Under the pieces are notes generated by a model. The model searched no databases. It was given only the letters and a program-made list of their open reading frames with translations, and was not told where the DNA came from. A program made the position numbers and the translations under genes. From Sphingobacteriales bacterium (GTDB taxonomy: Bacteria > Bacteroidota > Bacteroidia > Chitinophagales > Chitinophagaceae), in assembly GCA_004144175.1 (NCBI GenBank), contig SEFT01000021.1, positions 1 through 58,608 on the forward strand: DNA of 58,608 bases, given 5' to 3'. Shown one piece after another: positions 1 through 8,886 of the stretch; within the stretch, counting starts at the first letter, position 1; each line of letters starts with the position of its first letter.

Positions 1-35
1 CTAGTGATACAGTGGGAGAGGAACATCGTCACCAT

Positions 36-2171
36 CTAAAAAGCAAAGGCAGAGGTATGTGCGAGAATTTGTCTGCGGCTGCTGGGATTCACGCATCGAC
101 TGTCGTCTTTGCTGCGGGGGGCGAGGTGGGAAGGGGACTGAGATGGCGCGAGAGATGTGACATGTGCTGGGGATGCGGCGGGTGTGGATGTTGTCTTTCG
201 ATTCTTCATGACGGATTGCAGCTCTTCGATGATCTGCGCAGCAGTGTGCTTGCGGTCTGACCAGTCTTTGAGGTTAATAATACAAGTACCGGCATTCGAT
301 CCCCGGCCCTCCGTCAATACCTCGTAACCAGCCAGCGACGAAACCGACTGTACGCCCTCTACCTTTTTACACAGCTTTTGCAGCTCCCGGGCTACGTCAT
401 TCGTCCTTTCCAGCGTAGTGCCGGGCGGAGTCTGGATGATGGCATAGATCATCCCTTGGTCTTCCGCAGGTATAAAGCCCGAAGGCAGCGACTCGGAGGT
501 AAACCATATACCGGCGCAAAAGGCAATCAGCAGTCCAAACGTAACTACCCTGCGATGTGCAATAAGGGTAAGCAGCTTGGTATACCTTCCCGTTACTTTT
601 TCAAATTGGTTGTTAAACCCATCTATAAAGCGGTTGATCGGCGTTTTTTTACGCGGCTGACCATGCGTATTTTTTAGTATCATGGCGCATAATACAGGCG
701 TAAGTGTAAGTGCCACGATAGCAGAGATAACGATGGATGTAGCCATCGTAATGGCAAACTGGCGGTAAAAGATACCCACCGGGCCTGTCATGAAGGAAAC
801 AGGGATGAATACTGCAGTCATTAGCAGCGTGATGGCGATGATGGCGCCACTGATCTCACCCAACACCTTCTTCACCGCCTTGTACGGCGACAGATGCTCC
901 TCCGCCATCTTCGCATGCACCGCCTCCACTACCACTATCGCATCATCCACCACGATACCGATCGCCAGTACAAGTGCAAAAAGGGTAATAAGGTTTATCG
1001 TCAGCCCAAACAGCTGCATGAATATAAACGCACCTATCAGCGACACCGGAACGGCAAGCGTAGGTATAAGCGTAGAGCGCCAGTCGCCCAGGAAAATGAA
1101 TACCACGATAGCCACCAGTATAAACGCCTCACCCAGCGTATGCACCACCTTCTCGATAGATGCATCCAGGAAGCTCGATACATCGTAGCTGATCTCGTAC
1201 TCCATACCGGGCGGGAAGGAGGTTTTTTTGATCTCTTCCAGCTTTTCTTTCACTTCTTTGATTACCTCTGTAGCGTTACTACCGTAAGTCTGCTTTAGCA
1301 TAATGGCCGCTGATGGATGGCCGTCCATATTACAGTAGATGTCGTAAAACTCACTACCCAGCTCCACATCTGCTATATCTTTCAGGTGCAGTACCTCTCC
1401 ATCAGGATTAGCCTTTACAATGATATTCTCATACTGTTCAGGGGTATTGTACCGCCCCTCATAGGTTAGCACATACTCCAACGATTGCGAGCGCTTACCT
1501 GTTGCCTGACCTATGCGGCCCGGTGAGCCTATTACGCTTTGCTCTGCCAGCGCTTCCATTACTTCGTCGGTGGCTACATTGTAGGCACGCATCCTGTCGG
1601 ACTTCAGCCATATACGCATAGCGTACTGGCGGCTACCGAGTATCCTGGCAGCACCTACACCCTTCAGCCTCGATACTTCGGGCACCAGGTTTACACTGGC
1701 GAAGTTGTATAGGAATTTCTCATCGGCTTTGGGGTCTTTGCTGTATACGTTCACATACATTAGCATGTTGGGTGATGTATAGCTTATGACCAGGCCCTCG
1801 CGCTGCACCAGCGGAGGCAGCCTGCTCGTTACCTGCTCTACCCTATTCTTTACGTTTACTACGGCCTGGCTCGGGTCGGTACCTAGGTCAAATACGATTT
1901 GCACCGTGGCCTCACCCGCACTGGTGGCGTCCGATGTCATGTACTTCATACCCGGTGCGCCATTGATGGCTTTCTCCATAGGGATAAGCACGGAGTTGAC
2001 CAATACATCGGCACTCGCGCCGGGATAGGCAATATTTATCACCACCATTGGCGGCGCGATGGATGGGAACTGCGATATAGGCAGTGTCTTGATGGCCAGC
2101 ACACCCATAAATACGATCACCAGTGATAACACAATGGCGAGTACCGGCCTTTGAATGAATTTATGAAACAT
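36..2171 (-). CDS. RND (HAE1/AcrB-type) efflux permease, C-terminal part missing
   Basis: Inner-membrane proton-driven pump subunit that would work with the adaptor encoded just upstream and an outer-membrane channel. Residues 1-30 give the first membrane helix. Residues about 30-335 are the periplasmic porter domain. A helix bundle follows, with the proton-relay pair in the motif VVDDAIVVVE near residue 405. A second porter repeat then begins (PSGFIPAEDQG, WSDRKH). The family is about 1040 residues, but this frame ends at 711. After about residue 655 (QSVMKN) the sequence stops looking like an RND protein and becomes a Ser/Pro/Arg-rich tail encoded by bases 36-200. The reading frame therefore joins a real permease to unrelated sequence at the window edge, either a genuine disruption or a chimeric contig end. 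The ATG lies 20 nt after the adaptor stop, so one operon. Confidence 0.85.
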   Translation of the reverse strand: MFHKFIQRPVLAIVLSLVIVFMGVLAIKTLPISQFPSIAPPMVVINIAYPGASADVLVNSVLIPMEKAINGAPGMKYMTSDATSAGEATVQIVFDLGTDPSQAVVNVKNRVEQVTSRLPPLVQREGLVISYTSPNMLMYVNVYSKDPKADEKFLYNFASVNLVPEVSRLKGVGAARILGSRQYAMRIWLKSDRMRAYNVATDEVMEALAEQSVIGSPGRIGQATGKRSQSLEYVLTYEGRYNTPEQYENIIVKANPDGEVLHLKDIADVELGSEFYDIYCNMDGHPSAAIMLKQTYGSNATEVIKEVKEKLEEIKKTSFPPGMEYEISYDVSSFLDASIEKVVHTLGEAFILVAIVVFIFLGDWRSTLIPTLAVPVSLIGAFIFMQLFGLTINLITLFALVLAIGIVVDDAIVVVEAVHAKMAEEHLSPYKAVKKVLGEISGAIIAITLLMTAVFIPVSFMTGPVGIFYRQFAITMATSIVISAIVALTLTPVLCAMILKNTHGQPRKKTPINRFIDGFNNQFEKVTGRYTKLLTLIAHRRVVTFGLLIAFCAGIWFTSESLPSGFIPAEDQGMIYAIIQTPPGTTLERTNDVARELQKLCKKVEGVQSVSSLAGYEVLTEGRGSNAGTCIINLKDWSDRKHTAAQIIEELQSVMKNRKTTSTPAASPAHVTSLAPSQSPSHLAPRSKDDSRCVNPSSRRQILAHTSAFAF

Positions 2172-2191
2172 GTTTTTCGTTTTGGGGTTGG

Positions 2192-3271
2192 TTATTCTGC
2201 ATACACTTTCAGCTTCGACATCACCGTTCTCGGCTCACGGTAGTCATAAGCTATCTTATCGCCATCCTTTACCTTACGAATACCTTCCAGCAAGATCTTT
2301 TCATTGCCGGTAAGGCCGCTTGTGATCACGAACAGGTCTTCCATGTCGGCGCCTATTACGATCTCTCGGGTCTCTACCTTGCCATCTTTACCTATTACGA
2401 AAACATACTTTTTGTCCAGCACTTCGAATGTGGCCATCTGCGGTATGATAAGGCCATTCTTTATCGGCTCGGTCATTCTTATATTACCTGTTTCGCCGTG
2501 TCTCAGCAGTTTATCTGGGTTAGGGAAGGTTGCCCTAAATGGGATGTTACCTGTTTCGTTATCGAAGTCGGCCTCGATCGTTTCCACTACGCCGGGGTGC
2601 GGAAATAATGCGTTATTGGCCATTACCAGGTTCACGATCTCTTTACCAGCTTTGGCGTTGGTCTTATACTCCAGGTACTCGGCCTCAGGTACATTGAAAT
2701 AGACCCACATCTTACTGTTATCCGATAGCGTGCTAAGCAGGTCGCCCTCATCAACAAGGCTACCCAGCCTTACATGGAAACGGTCTATATAACCATCAAA
2801 TGGCGCCCTGATCTCGGTAAATCCAAGGTGTACTTTTGCCAGTGTCAACTCACTTCTGGCTTTATCCAGCTTGGCCTTTACCATAGCCAGTTCGTTGGGT
2901 GCAACCACGTTGCGGTCGGCCAGCGATTTTGTGTTTTGGTATTCTATTTCTGCAACGCGGGTTTCGGCCTGTGCCTTTTGCACTTCTGCTTCGTATAGCT
3001 TGGGCATGATGCGGAACAGCAATTGCCCCTTTCTTACGTACTGGCCCTCGTCAACGAATATTTTTTCCAGGTAGCCTTTTTCCAGCGCCCGGAGCTCAAT
3101 ATGGCTGATGGAATGTATCTGGCAAACGTAGTCTTTTGTGATAGCGGTATCTATCTTCAGCGGACTAGTTACAGGATACTTAGTCTCTTCTTCTTTGTGT
3201 TCTTTGTGGGATGAACAGCTTGTATGGCATAACAGCGCACACAGGCCCATAAGCATGAAAATGTTTTTCAT
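2192..3271 (-). CDS. RND efflux periplasmic adaptor (membrane fusion protein) lipoprotein
   Basis: AcrA/MexA-type adaptor that bridges the RND pump and the outer-membrane channel. A lipoprotein signal is visible, with the predicted lipidated Cys at residue 19 (HTSC). The order is that of the HlyD/AcrA family: a biotinyl-lipoyl-like half (GYLEKIFVDEGQYVRKGQLLF), an alpha-helical hairpin rich in Ala/Glu/Lys (about residues 95-145), the second lipoyl half (IRAPFDGYIDRFHVRLGSLV), then beta-barrel and membrane-proximal domains ending near KVKDGDKIAYDY. At 359 residues the length is normal. It is the first gene of a two-gene operon with the permease 20 nt downstream. No outer-membrane factor gene is seen in the window; it may lie beyond base 1. 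Confidence 0.9.
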   Translation of the reverse strand: MKNIFMLMGLCALLCHTSCSSHKEHKEEETKYPVTSPLKIDTAITKDYVCQIHSISHIELRALEKGYLEKIFVDEGQYVRKGQLLFRIMPKLYEAEVQKAQAETRVAEIEYQNTKSLADRNVVAPNELAMVKAKLDKARSELTLAKVHLGFTEIRAPFDGYIDRFHVRLGSLVDEGDLLSTLSDNSKMWVYFNVPEAEYLEYKTNAKAGKEIVNLVMANNALFPHPGVVETIEADFDNETGNIPFRATFPNPDKLLRHGETGNIRMTEPIKNGLIIPQMATFEVLDKKYVFVIGKDGKVETREIVIGADMEDLFVITSGLTGNEKILLEGIRKVKDGDKIAYDYREPRTVMSKLKVYAE

Positions 3272-3420
3272 AATAACATTAATGTGTTGTATTGCGGTTG
3301 GATAGTGGCCTGCTAACGCGCGTTATAAGCGAGTATACATGCAGGCCGATGCTGCGAAAACAGCATTAAACGACTATAGCCACCGGTAGCGATTACCGGC
3401 GGAAGAGATGCTTAAACAGA

Positions 3421-3771
3421 TCAAATACGAAAAACCCCGAAGAGGATATTCCTGGGGGTGGAACGATAATAAGAATTGCGGCCCGCGGGAGGCGCTTTAC
3501 TATTGCTATAACGTGTAAAGCCCGGATGCGCGTAATGGTAGGTGGTGATCTGAAAACCGGGCGTTATGTACTTTTTCTTGGCAGAGGTCTGGTCGTCATC
3601 TTGTTCCTCGCCTATCTCCACCGCCTTTAGCTTACCATTCTCATTCTGGCTGGAGTGCAAAGGGCTGAACGTGCAGACATTACTTGTTCCGCTCACGTAG
3701 GCATACATATAGCTGATGCGGCCTATGGTAAGAAGACAAAATAATAGTATGACACGGATGACGATTTTCAT
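3421..3771 (-). CDS. small exported hypothetical protein
   Basis: I do not recognise this 116-residue protein. The ATG at 3771 gives MKIVIRVILLFCLLTIG, a hydrophobic signal-like N terminus. A TTG seven codons upstream would also be open but adds nothing signal-like. The rest is polar, with a DDD cluster and a C-terminal half rich in Tyr, Arg, Ser and Pro. No catalytic motif is visible. It stands alone between the efflux operon and a metallopeptidase-like lipoprotein gene, on the same strand as both. The C-terminal codons contain a GC-rich inverted segment (CCCC/GGGG) that could double as a transcription terminator. Confidence 0.45.
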   Translation of the reverse strand: MKIVIRVILLFCLLTIGRISYMYAYVSGTSNVCTFSPLHSSQNENGKLKAVEIGEEQDDDQTSAKKKYITPGFQITTYHYAHPGFTRYSNSKAPPAGRNSYYRSTPRNILFGVFRI

Positions 3772-3873
3772 CTGAAGCACAAAACTATACAAGTCTGATA
3801 ATATTCATTTGTTAAAATCGTAGTTGTGAGAAAAATTGTAGTTAAAGGATGCGATACGGTTGCCATAGCCATG

Positions 3874-4608
3874 CTACAAGCCCACCAGCGCATCGAACTC
3901 TTTTATCCACGCTTCCAGCCGCTCCTTACCATAAATATCCTGCGCATCTTCCAGCGTTTGTTTCTTCATAAGCGTATTGAACTGATCGCGCGTATTTTGA
4001 TGATATAGAAACTCGACAAACGCACCTGCCAATGGATACAGCACCTCGTCGTCTAACTCTTTATTGCCCGACCATACCATGGCGACACTACCAATATTTC
4101 CACCTGCAACGGCTTTTTTTGCCCTTTCCACCCTATCTACTTTACTCAGGTCGAACGCCACAGCTATATCTTCATTGATGAATCTGGAAAATGATGTCGG
4201 CTCTACACCATCCGCCCAGTAACTCAAAATATGCGTCATCTCATGGCCCAGTGACTGGTTGGCGTTTATATGGCATATACAGCTTTTAGGCTGGGCGAAA
4301 CCCACCTGCCGGTTCAGCATTTGCTCCGCTTGCAGGCTATTTGTCCATACGAAGAATCGCAGCTTCCGAGGCAATTTAGCCTTAAATATCTCATCAAGGC
4401 TGGTATATGCTTCCTCGTGCATATCGGTAAAAACAGATGCGCCTTTCTCACCTGTCCCCTGAAAATAGTACGTAATGTTATTCCGCTCTATAACCATCCA
4501 TTTAATGCCTAATGTATCGTAACTGGTAGTAGGATGTACTGCTATATCCGGCCCACTGCACCCGGCAGATAGTAACGCACATGTAAGAAAAACTATAAGA
4601 TATCTCAT
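3874..4608 (-). CDS. HExxH zinc-metallopeptidase-like lipoprotein
   Basis: Exported lipoprotein of 244 residues with predicted lipid attachment at Cys17 (LSAGC). A zinc-peptidase signature HEMTH lies at residues 122-126, and a downstream acidic site NED (Glu146) fits the third ligand of gluzincins. The surrounding sequence (SLGHEMTHILSYW, then RFINEDIAVAF) looks like an M1/M61-type or DUF-class peptidase core, but I cannot name the family. The spacing of 20 residues from the second His to the Glu is compatible with gluzincins. It is the second gene of a probable operon; the barrel protein gene ends 13 nt upstream of this ATG. Substrate unknown. Alternatively it could be a non-catalytic relative. 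Confidence 0.6.
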   Translation of the reverse strand: MRYLIVFLTCALLSAGCSGPDIAVHPTTSYDTLGIKWMVIERNNITYYFQGTGEKGASVFTDMHEEAYTSLDEIFKAKLPRKLRFFVWTNSLQAEQMLNRQVGFAQPKSCICHINANQSLGHEMTHILSYWADGVEPTSFSRFINEDIAVAFDLSKVDRVERAKKAVAGGNIGSVAMVWSGNKELDDEVLYPLAGAFVEFLYHQNTRDQFNTLMKKQTLEDAQDIYGKERLEAWIKEFDALVGL

Positions 4609-4621
4609 GACGGCGATAGAT

Positions 4622-5161
4622 TTAAAACTTGAATCCTACAGATAGCGCTGTGGTTCCATTTGCAGATAACAGGCCGATTTCGTTTGCTTCCGAAACAATG
4701 CTATACCTCCATATAGTATGCCAATTAAAGAACAGTTTCAACGAGGCATAGGGTCCACCGCCTCTCCCTGTCATACGGCGTAGATATGCAAATCCAAGCC
4801 CGCTGTAAAATCCATTGTCATGAGGTATATGTGAGACCCCGTTTATCATACGGACGTACTCTTTGTTCTGTTTGTACACATTCATTCCTAAGTCCAGAAA
4901 AGAGAAAAACTGATTATTCTTTTCCGGGCGCATATGCAGGCGTATATCCGCAAATATTGCAGGGGTAAATCTCCGAATACCATCGTCAGTTCGGAAAAAC
5001 TTATAGCCCTGTACACCACCCCCTACACTCAACCGCTTAGTCAGCTTATAGTCGTAAGTCAGAGAAAAACCCGGAGTATGACCTACGTCGGTGTATATGT
5101 TGTGCTGGGCCGCAGAGCTCATCGCAATAAATAATGCGAGCGTTGTAAGCGCATATTTCAT
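4622..5161 (-). CDS. small outer-membrane beta-barrel-like protein
   Basis: A 179-residue protein starting at the ATG at 5161, with a clear Sec signal (MKYALTTLALFIAMSSAAQ). An upstream TTG is open for 11 more codons but would spoil the signal peptide. The mature part alternates polar and aromatic residues, with many Gly and strand-like segments (GFSLTYDYKLTKRLSVGGGVQGY, FYSGLGFAYLRR), and ends in TTALSVGFKF. A final Phe with alternating hydrophobics is typical of outer-membrane barrels. It is predicted to be an 8-strand-size barrel. It is followed 13 nt later by the metallopeptidase-like lipoprotein gene, so the two are probably co-transcribed. Function unknown. Confidence 0.6.
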   Translation of the reverse strand: MKYALTTLALFIAMSSAAQHNIYTDVGHTPGFSLTYDYKLTKRLSVGGGVQGYKFFRTDDGIRRFTPAIFADIRLHMRPEKNNQFFSFLDLGMNVYKQNKEYVRMINGVSHIPHDNGFYSGLGFAYLRRMTGRGGGPYASLKLFFNWHTIWRYSIVSEANEIGLLSANGTTALSVGFKF

Positions 5162-5273
5162 CAGTAATATTATAGGGCAACAAGAAGCGTTCAATGATTA
5201 AAACAAGATACAATTTTATATACTAAATTCTGGTCCTTTGCTGGTCAATAGATCGAAGGCCAATAGGAAATCA

Positions 5274-5281
5274 TAGCTTTG
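5274..5281 (+). promoter_or_regulatory. Bacteroidota -7 element (TAGCTTTG)
   Basis: Exact TAnnTTTG match 24 nt upstream of the peptidase ATG at 5306. No TTG is found at the ideal upstream spacing, so only half the promoter is supported. Confidence 0.4.
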
Positions 5282-5305
5282 TAGGGCTACCACTGCGGCA
5301 ACATT

Positions 5306-6454
5306 ATGAAGTATCTTTTATGTTTATCACTGCTCTTTACCTCTACCCTTTCGCAAGCTCAGGATATAGCTTTCGGCAAGGCCATCGTCGATACCCTTAC
5401 CAAGCCATACTTCTGGGGCCGAGGTTATACTAAGGACGGCATGAAGAAGGCGGCTGATTTTCTCTCCGCTCAGTTGAGCAGTTACGGACTAAAGCCTCTT
5501 TCCAATGACTCTTACCTGCAATCATTTACGTACCCTGCCAATACTTTCCCCGGGGCCATGACCTTAATCATCGACGGAAAGGCATTAACACCCGGCCGCG
5601 ATTTCCTGGTGACGCCCAACAGCAAGGGCATCAATGCAAAGGGTACGCTGCGGCAGCTGGACAGCGCACAGTTCATCAGCGAAAAGAATAAACTGGCTAT
5701 CATACTAAAAGATACCCTCAACTGGTCGGCAGCTCCTGTGGTGGCCGACTATACGGTTATCGAAGTAAGGAAACGAGTGGTACACAATACAGCGGGTACA
5801 TTCGACGCAAACATCGAGAACGAATTTGTAAAGAAATTCAAGGCTGCAAATGTCTGCGCTATGGTAAAAGGCACCCGACAACCTGACTCTTTTATATTCA
5901 TCACTGCCCACTACGATCATCTTGGCGGCATGGGCAGCGACACATACTTCCCCGGTGCAAATGACAATGCCAGCGGTATAGCGCTGCTCTTGAACCTTGC
6001 CCGCTACTATGCAGTTAACCCTCAACCTTATTCTATCGGTTTTATATGTTTTGCCGGTGAAGAGATTGGGCTAAAAGGATCGGAGTACTACACTAAGAAC
6101 CCACTAGTACCACTAAAGAGGATACGCTTCCTACTTAACACCGACCTTGCAGGTACGGGCCATGACGGCATTACAGTTGTAAATGCCAAAGAATATCCTA
6201 ACGAATTTAGGCTGATGAATGAGATAAACGATGCGGAGCACCTGCTTCCGGTGATCAAGTCAAGAGGTAAAGCTGCCAATAGCGATCATTACTACTTTTC
6301 AGAAAAAGGGGTACCTGCGTTCTTCTTTTATACCATGGGTGGCATTGCCGCGTACCACGACATTAACGACAGAGGGGAAACGCTGCCATTAAATGAACAT
6401 GAAGACCTGTTCAAACTGGTTGTGAAGTTCAATGAAAGGTTGATGGCCAAATAG
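5306..6454 (+). CDS. secreted M28-family zinc aminopeptidase
   Basis: Exported peptidase of 382 residues with signal peptide MKYLLCLSLLFTSTLSQAQ. The M28 metal and catalytic residues are all visible: His202 in AHYDHLGG, Asp220 in the GANDNASG motif (bridging Asp), Glu252/Glu253 in FAGEEIG (base and ligand), Asp280 in LNTDLAG and His351 in AYHDIND. Residues about 20-190 form the N-terminal region that in relatives interrupts or caps the peptidase fold. The protein should remove N-terminal residues from peptides in the periplasm or outside the cell, using two zinc ions. It is a single-gene unit with a TAnnTTTG element 24 nt upstream of the start. No T9SS tail is seen, so it is probably periplasmic. 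Confidence 0.88.
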   Translation: MKYLLCLSLLFTSTLSQAQDIAFGKAIVDTLTKPYFWGRGYTKDGMKKAADFLSAQLSSYGLKPLSNDSYLQSFTYPANTFPGAMTLIIDGKALTPGRDFLVTPNSKGINAKGTLRQLDSAQFISEKNKLAIILKDTLNWSAAPVVADYTVIEVRKRVVHNTAGTFDANIENEFVKKFKAANVCAMVKGTRQPDSFIFITAHYDHLGGMGSDTYFPGANDNASGIALLLNLARYYAVNPQPYSIGFICFAGEEIGLKGSEYYTKNPLVPLKRIRFLLNTDLAGTGHDGITVVNAKEYPNEFRLMNEINDAEHLLPVIKSRGKAANSDHYYFSEKGVPAFFFYTMGGIAAYHDINDRGETLPLNEHEDLFKLVVKFNERLMAK

Positions 6455-6611
6455 CATAACCCTTAGTAAGAGCTACATTTGGCCCCGCATGCGCATTCCA
6501 AGTCCGCAGCCACAGCCTTTCACTTTGGTCCTTGGGGTGTAGCAAGAAGTGAAACTAGTTGCCATAACGATAGCGGCGATAGCAATTTTCAGTATCCTCA
6601 TTTAGTTATCT

Positions 6612-6986
6612 TTAAGCAGGCTCAAACAACTCTATGCTATTACCTTCCGGGTCAAGCACGTGTACAAACTTACCATAGTCATAAGTGGCTATTTCATCTA
6701 AGACCGTGACTCCCGCAGCTTTTAGCTCTGCTACCAGCGCTGCTAAATTCTCCACCCGGTAGTTGATCATAAAGTCCTTCTTCGATGGCTCGAAGTACTT
6801 GGTATCGGCAGGCTTGGGCGCCCATACTGTATACCCTTCTTTTTCTGCATTATCCATCTCCCGCCATTGAAACATGGTACCCCATTGCGATACGGGCAAG
6901 CCCAGGTGCTGTGCATACCAATCATTCATCTTTGCAGGGTCTTCGCATTTAAAGAAGATGCCGCCTATACCGGTTACTTTTTTCAT
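6612..6986 (-). CDS. VOC (glyoxalase/bleomycin-resistance fold) protein
   Basis: A 124-residue vicinal-oxygen-chelate protein. It starts with a beta strand and the family phrase FFKCEDPAKMNDWYAQHLGLPV, and it ends with the metal-site strand HVLDPEGNSIELFEPA. This gives two beta-alpha-beta-beta-beta modules (residues about 5-55 and 70-124). Such proteins bind a metal and small organic molecules (glyoxalase, dioxygenase or resistance roles); the substrate here cannot be read from sequence. Monocistronic on the minus strand, with a TAnnTTTG element at 7012-7019. The tail overlaps no other real gene. Confidence 0.8.
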   Translation of the reverse strand: MKKVTGIGGIFFKCEDPAKMNDWYAQHLGLPVSQWGTMFQWREMDNAEKEGYTVWAPKPADTKYFEPSKKDFMINYRVENLAALVAELKAAGVTVLDEIATYDYGKFVHVLDPEGNSIELFEPA

Positions 6987-7011
6987 GAATCAGCCAAGCT
7001 ATTTATTAAAA

Positions 7012-7019
7012 CAAACATA
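7012..7019 (-). promoter_or_regulatory. Bacteroidota -7 element (TATGTTTG)
   Basis: Exact TAnnTTTG match read on the minus strand, 25 nt before the VOC gene ATG at 6986. No clear -33 TTG at the usual distance. Confidence 0.4.
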
Positions 7020-7106
7020 AGCAAAAGAATTTGCTATATCTGCTGCGTTATGATGGCGAAAATATAATCACACCAGCGATGCTGTGCGAATCCGGCATGG
7101 GGGTTA

Positions 7107-7141
7107 ACAAAAAAAATCCGGAGAGCAGGATTGCTCCCCGG
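7107..7141 (-). terminator. intrinsic terminator of the yciF-like gene
   Basis: Minus-strand hairpin with a 10-bp stem (ccggggagca with tgctctccgg, one mismatch) and 4-nt loop, followed by an eight-T run. It lies 28 nt after the DUF892 gene stop. Confidence 0.75.
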
Positions 7142-7168
7142 CTTAGGGATGAACAGTATATTCCAGGC

Positions 7169-7672
7169 TTATGTAGCTGGTTGTTTTGCTCTGGGATTAA
7201 TAATTTCTTTTGCCAGGAAGTTTAGTTTGGTATCGGCATCCTGCTCCTCAGCCAGCGTAAGGCGCAGCCTTTTGGCAATACCTTCGTAGCCCAGCATTTC
7301 GGCATAGTATGCCGCCGAGCCGTAGCCTGATATTTCGTAGTGCTCCACCTTTTGGGCCCCGGCTATTAGCGTAGCGTCCATAGCTTCGGGCGTAGCGTCT
7401 TTTGCCATTACTTTTTCACCTTCGGCCAGTATGCCCTGCATACCAGGGTTGAAGTCGCCCTCAGGATCTATCCCTAATTGCTTGCAGATGGCTTCCAGCG
7501 CTACCTTATGCTGGTCTGTCTCGGCCAGGTGCATCGCGAGGTTTTTCTTCAGGCCTTCGTGCGTTGCCTTTTCTATCATTTTAGGCATGGCCTCTGTAAG
7601 CATCTTTTCGGCACTCCACAGTACTTGTATCTCGTGGTAAAACAGTTGCTCCAGGTCTTTTATTTCTGTCAT
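7169..7672 (-). CDS. YciF/DUF892 ferritin-like stress protein
   Basis: A 167-residue all-helical protein of the YciE/YciF (DUF892) family, a ferritin-like four-helix bundle. The family phrases are clear: IKDLEQLFYHEIQVLWSAEKMLTEAMPKM at the start, AETDQHKVALEAICKQLG in helix 2 and KVEHYEISGYGSAAYYAEMLG in helix 3. Glu and His residues in these helices are those expected to hold a di-metal site. In enterobacteria the relatives are stress-induced with YciG. A KGG (YciG-like) gene sits 2.3 kb away here, which supports a shared general-stress role. The ADH gene ends 44 nt upstream, so the two may be co-transcribed. A strong terminator follows. Confidence 0.88.
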   Translation of the reverse strand: MTEIKDLEQLFYHEIQVLWSAEKMLTEAMPKMIEKATHEGLKKNLAMHLAETDQHKVALEAICKQLGIDPEGDFNPGMQGILAEGEKVMAKDATPEAMDATLIAGAQKVEHYEISGYGSAAYYAEMLGYEGIAKRLRLTLAEEQDADTKLNFLAKEIINPRAKQPAT

Positions 7673-7716
7673 GGTTGTTCTTCTTTTTTAAGGATAATAG
7701 TTTCAGCAAAGTTTTC

Positions 7717-8886
7717 TTAGCGATCTAGTTCCGGCTTCAGTATCACTTTCACACAGTCATCTGTCTTGTGCTTAAACATGTCGTAGGCTTCTGATGCCTT
7801 CGACAGCGGCAGCCTATGTGTGATGATATCGTCCAGCACCACTTTACCGCTTCTTACCATCTCAAAACACTGGTCGATGTACACATGCGTCTGCGCCTGG
7901 CCAAACTGCATGATGAGGCCCTTATCGAATATGCGGTGTATGGGGAAGTTGTCATAAGGACTGGCATATACGCCTACTACAGCTATGGTACCACTACGGC
8001 GTACCGCTTCTGCACACATCTCCAATACTTTACTGGTGCCCTTTTCAGCATTTATCACTGCTTTGGCTTTTTCCAAAAAGGTTCTGCTGGCTTCCATGCC
8101 TACGGCATCTATGGCCACGTCAGCTCCTCTGCCGTCCGTCATCGACCTGATTTTTTCTATCAGGTCATCATCATCGGCATTTATTGTTTCTACATTGTTC
8201 ACTGTTCTTGCTTTCTGCAGGCGATACTCCAGCGGGTCAACAGCTATCACCCTTTTGGCGCCGTGCAGCCAGGCAGCTTTCTGCGCCATAAGCCCAACAG
8301 GGCCGCTACCGAATATCACAACAGTATCGCCATGCTTTACCTTACCCCATTTTACAGCGCTCCATCCCGTAGGGAAGATGTCGGTAAGGAATACTACCTG
8401 TTCATCGTCCAGCCCGTCCGGGATGATCTTAGGGCCTGCATTAGCATAAGGTACGCGTACATACTCTGCCTGGCCGCCATTGTAGCCGCCATAAAGGTCG
8501 GTATAGCCAAACATACCACCGCCTTTGTTCTTCAACAGGTCGCCATCGGGGCCGTAGTGCTCCGGGTTACTGTTCATACAGTTAGGGTGATAGCCCTGCT
8601 GGCAAAAGAAGCAGCGGCCACATGCTATGGTGAACGGCACTACCACTCTATCACCTTTCTTTACGCGCGTCACCTGCGGACCTACCTCTTCTACTATACC
8701 CATGAACTCGTGCCCCAGTACTTCGTCCCTTAGCTGTGGTACAAAGCCGTCGTAAATGTGGAGGTCGGAGCCGCAGATAGCAGTGGTTGTTATCTTTAAA
8801 ATGATGTCTTCAGGATGTTCAATCTTCGGGTCTGCAACGTTATCAACGCTGATGTCGCCAACCTTGTGGAATACGGCTGCTTTCAT
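7717..8886 (-). CDS. zinc-dependent alcohol/formaldehyde dehydrogenase (MDR family)
   Basis: A 389-residue medium-chain dehydrogenase/reductase. Catalytic-zinc residues lie in CGSDLH (Cys38) and GHEFMG (about residue 60). The structural-zinc loop has the usual four Cys in CGRCFFCQQGYHPNC. The Rossmann dinucleotide motif is GSGPVG near residue 175, followed by DPLEYR, where the acidic residue favours NAD. The N-terminal part resembles glutathione-independent formaldehyde dehydrogenase-like enzymes that are widespread with stress genes. It should oxidise an alcohol or hydrated aldehyde; the substrate is unknown. It precedes the YciF-like gene on the same strand (44 nt gap), so it may belong to the same stress regulon. 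Confidence 0.87.
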   Translation of the reverse strand: MKAAVFHKVGDISVDNVADPKIEHPEDIILKITTTAICGSDLHIYDGFVPQLRDEVLGHEFMGIVEEVGPQVTRVKKGDRVVVPFTIACGRCFFCQQGYHPNCMNSNPEHYGPDGDLLKNKGGGMFGYTDLYGGYNGGQAEYVRVPYANAGPKIIPDGLDDEQVVFLTDIFPTGWSAVKWGKVKHGDTVVIFGSGPVGLMAQKAAWLHGAKRVIAVDPLEYRLQKARTVNNVETINADDDDLIEKIRSMTDGRGADVAIDAVGMEASRTFLEKAKAVINAEKGTSKVLEMCAEAVRRSGTIAVVGVYASPYDNFPIHRIFDKGLIMQFGQAQTHVYIDQCFEMVRSGKVVLDDIITHRLPLSKASEAYDMFKHKTDDCVKVILKPELDR

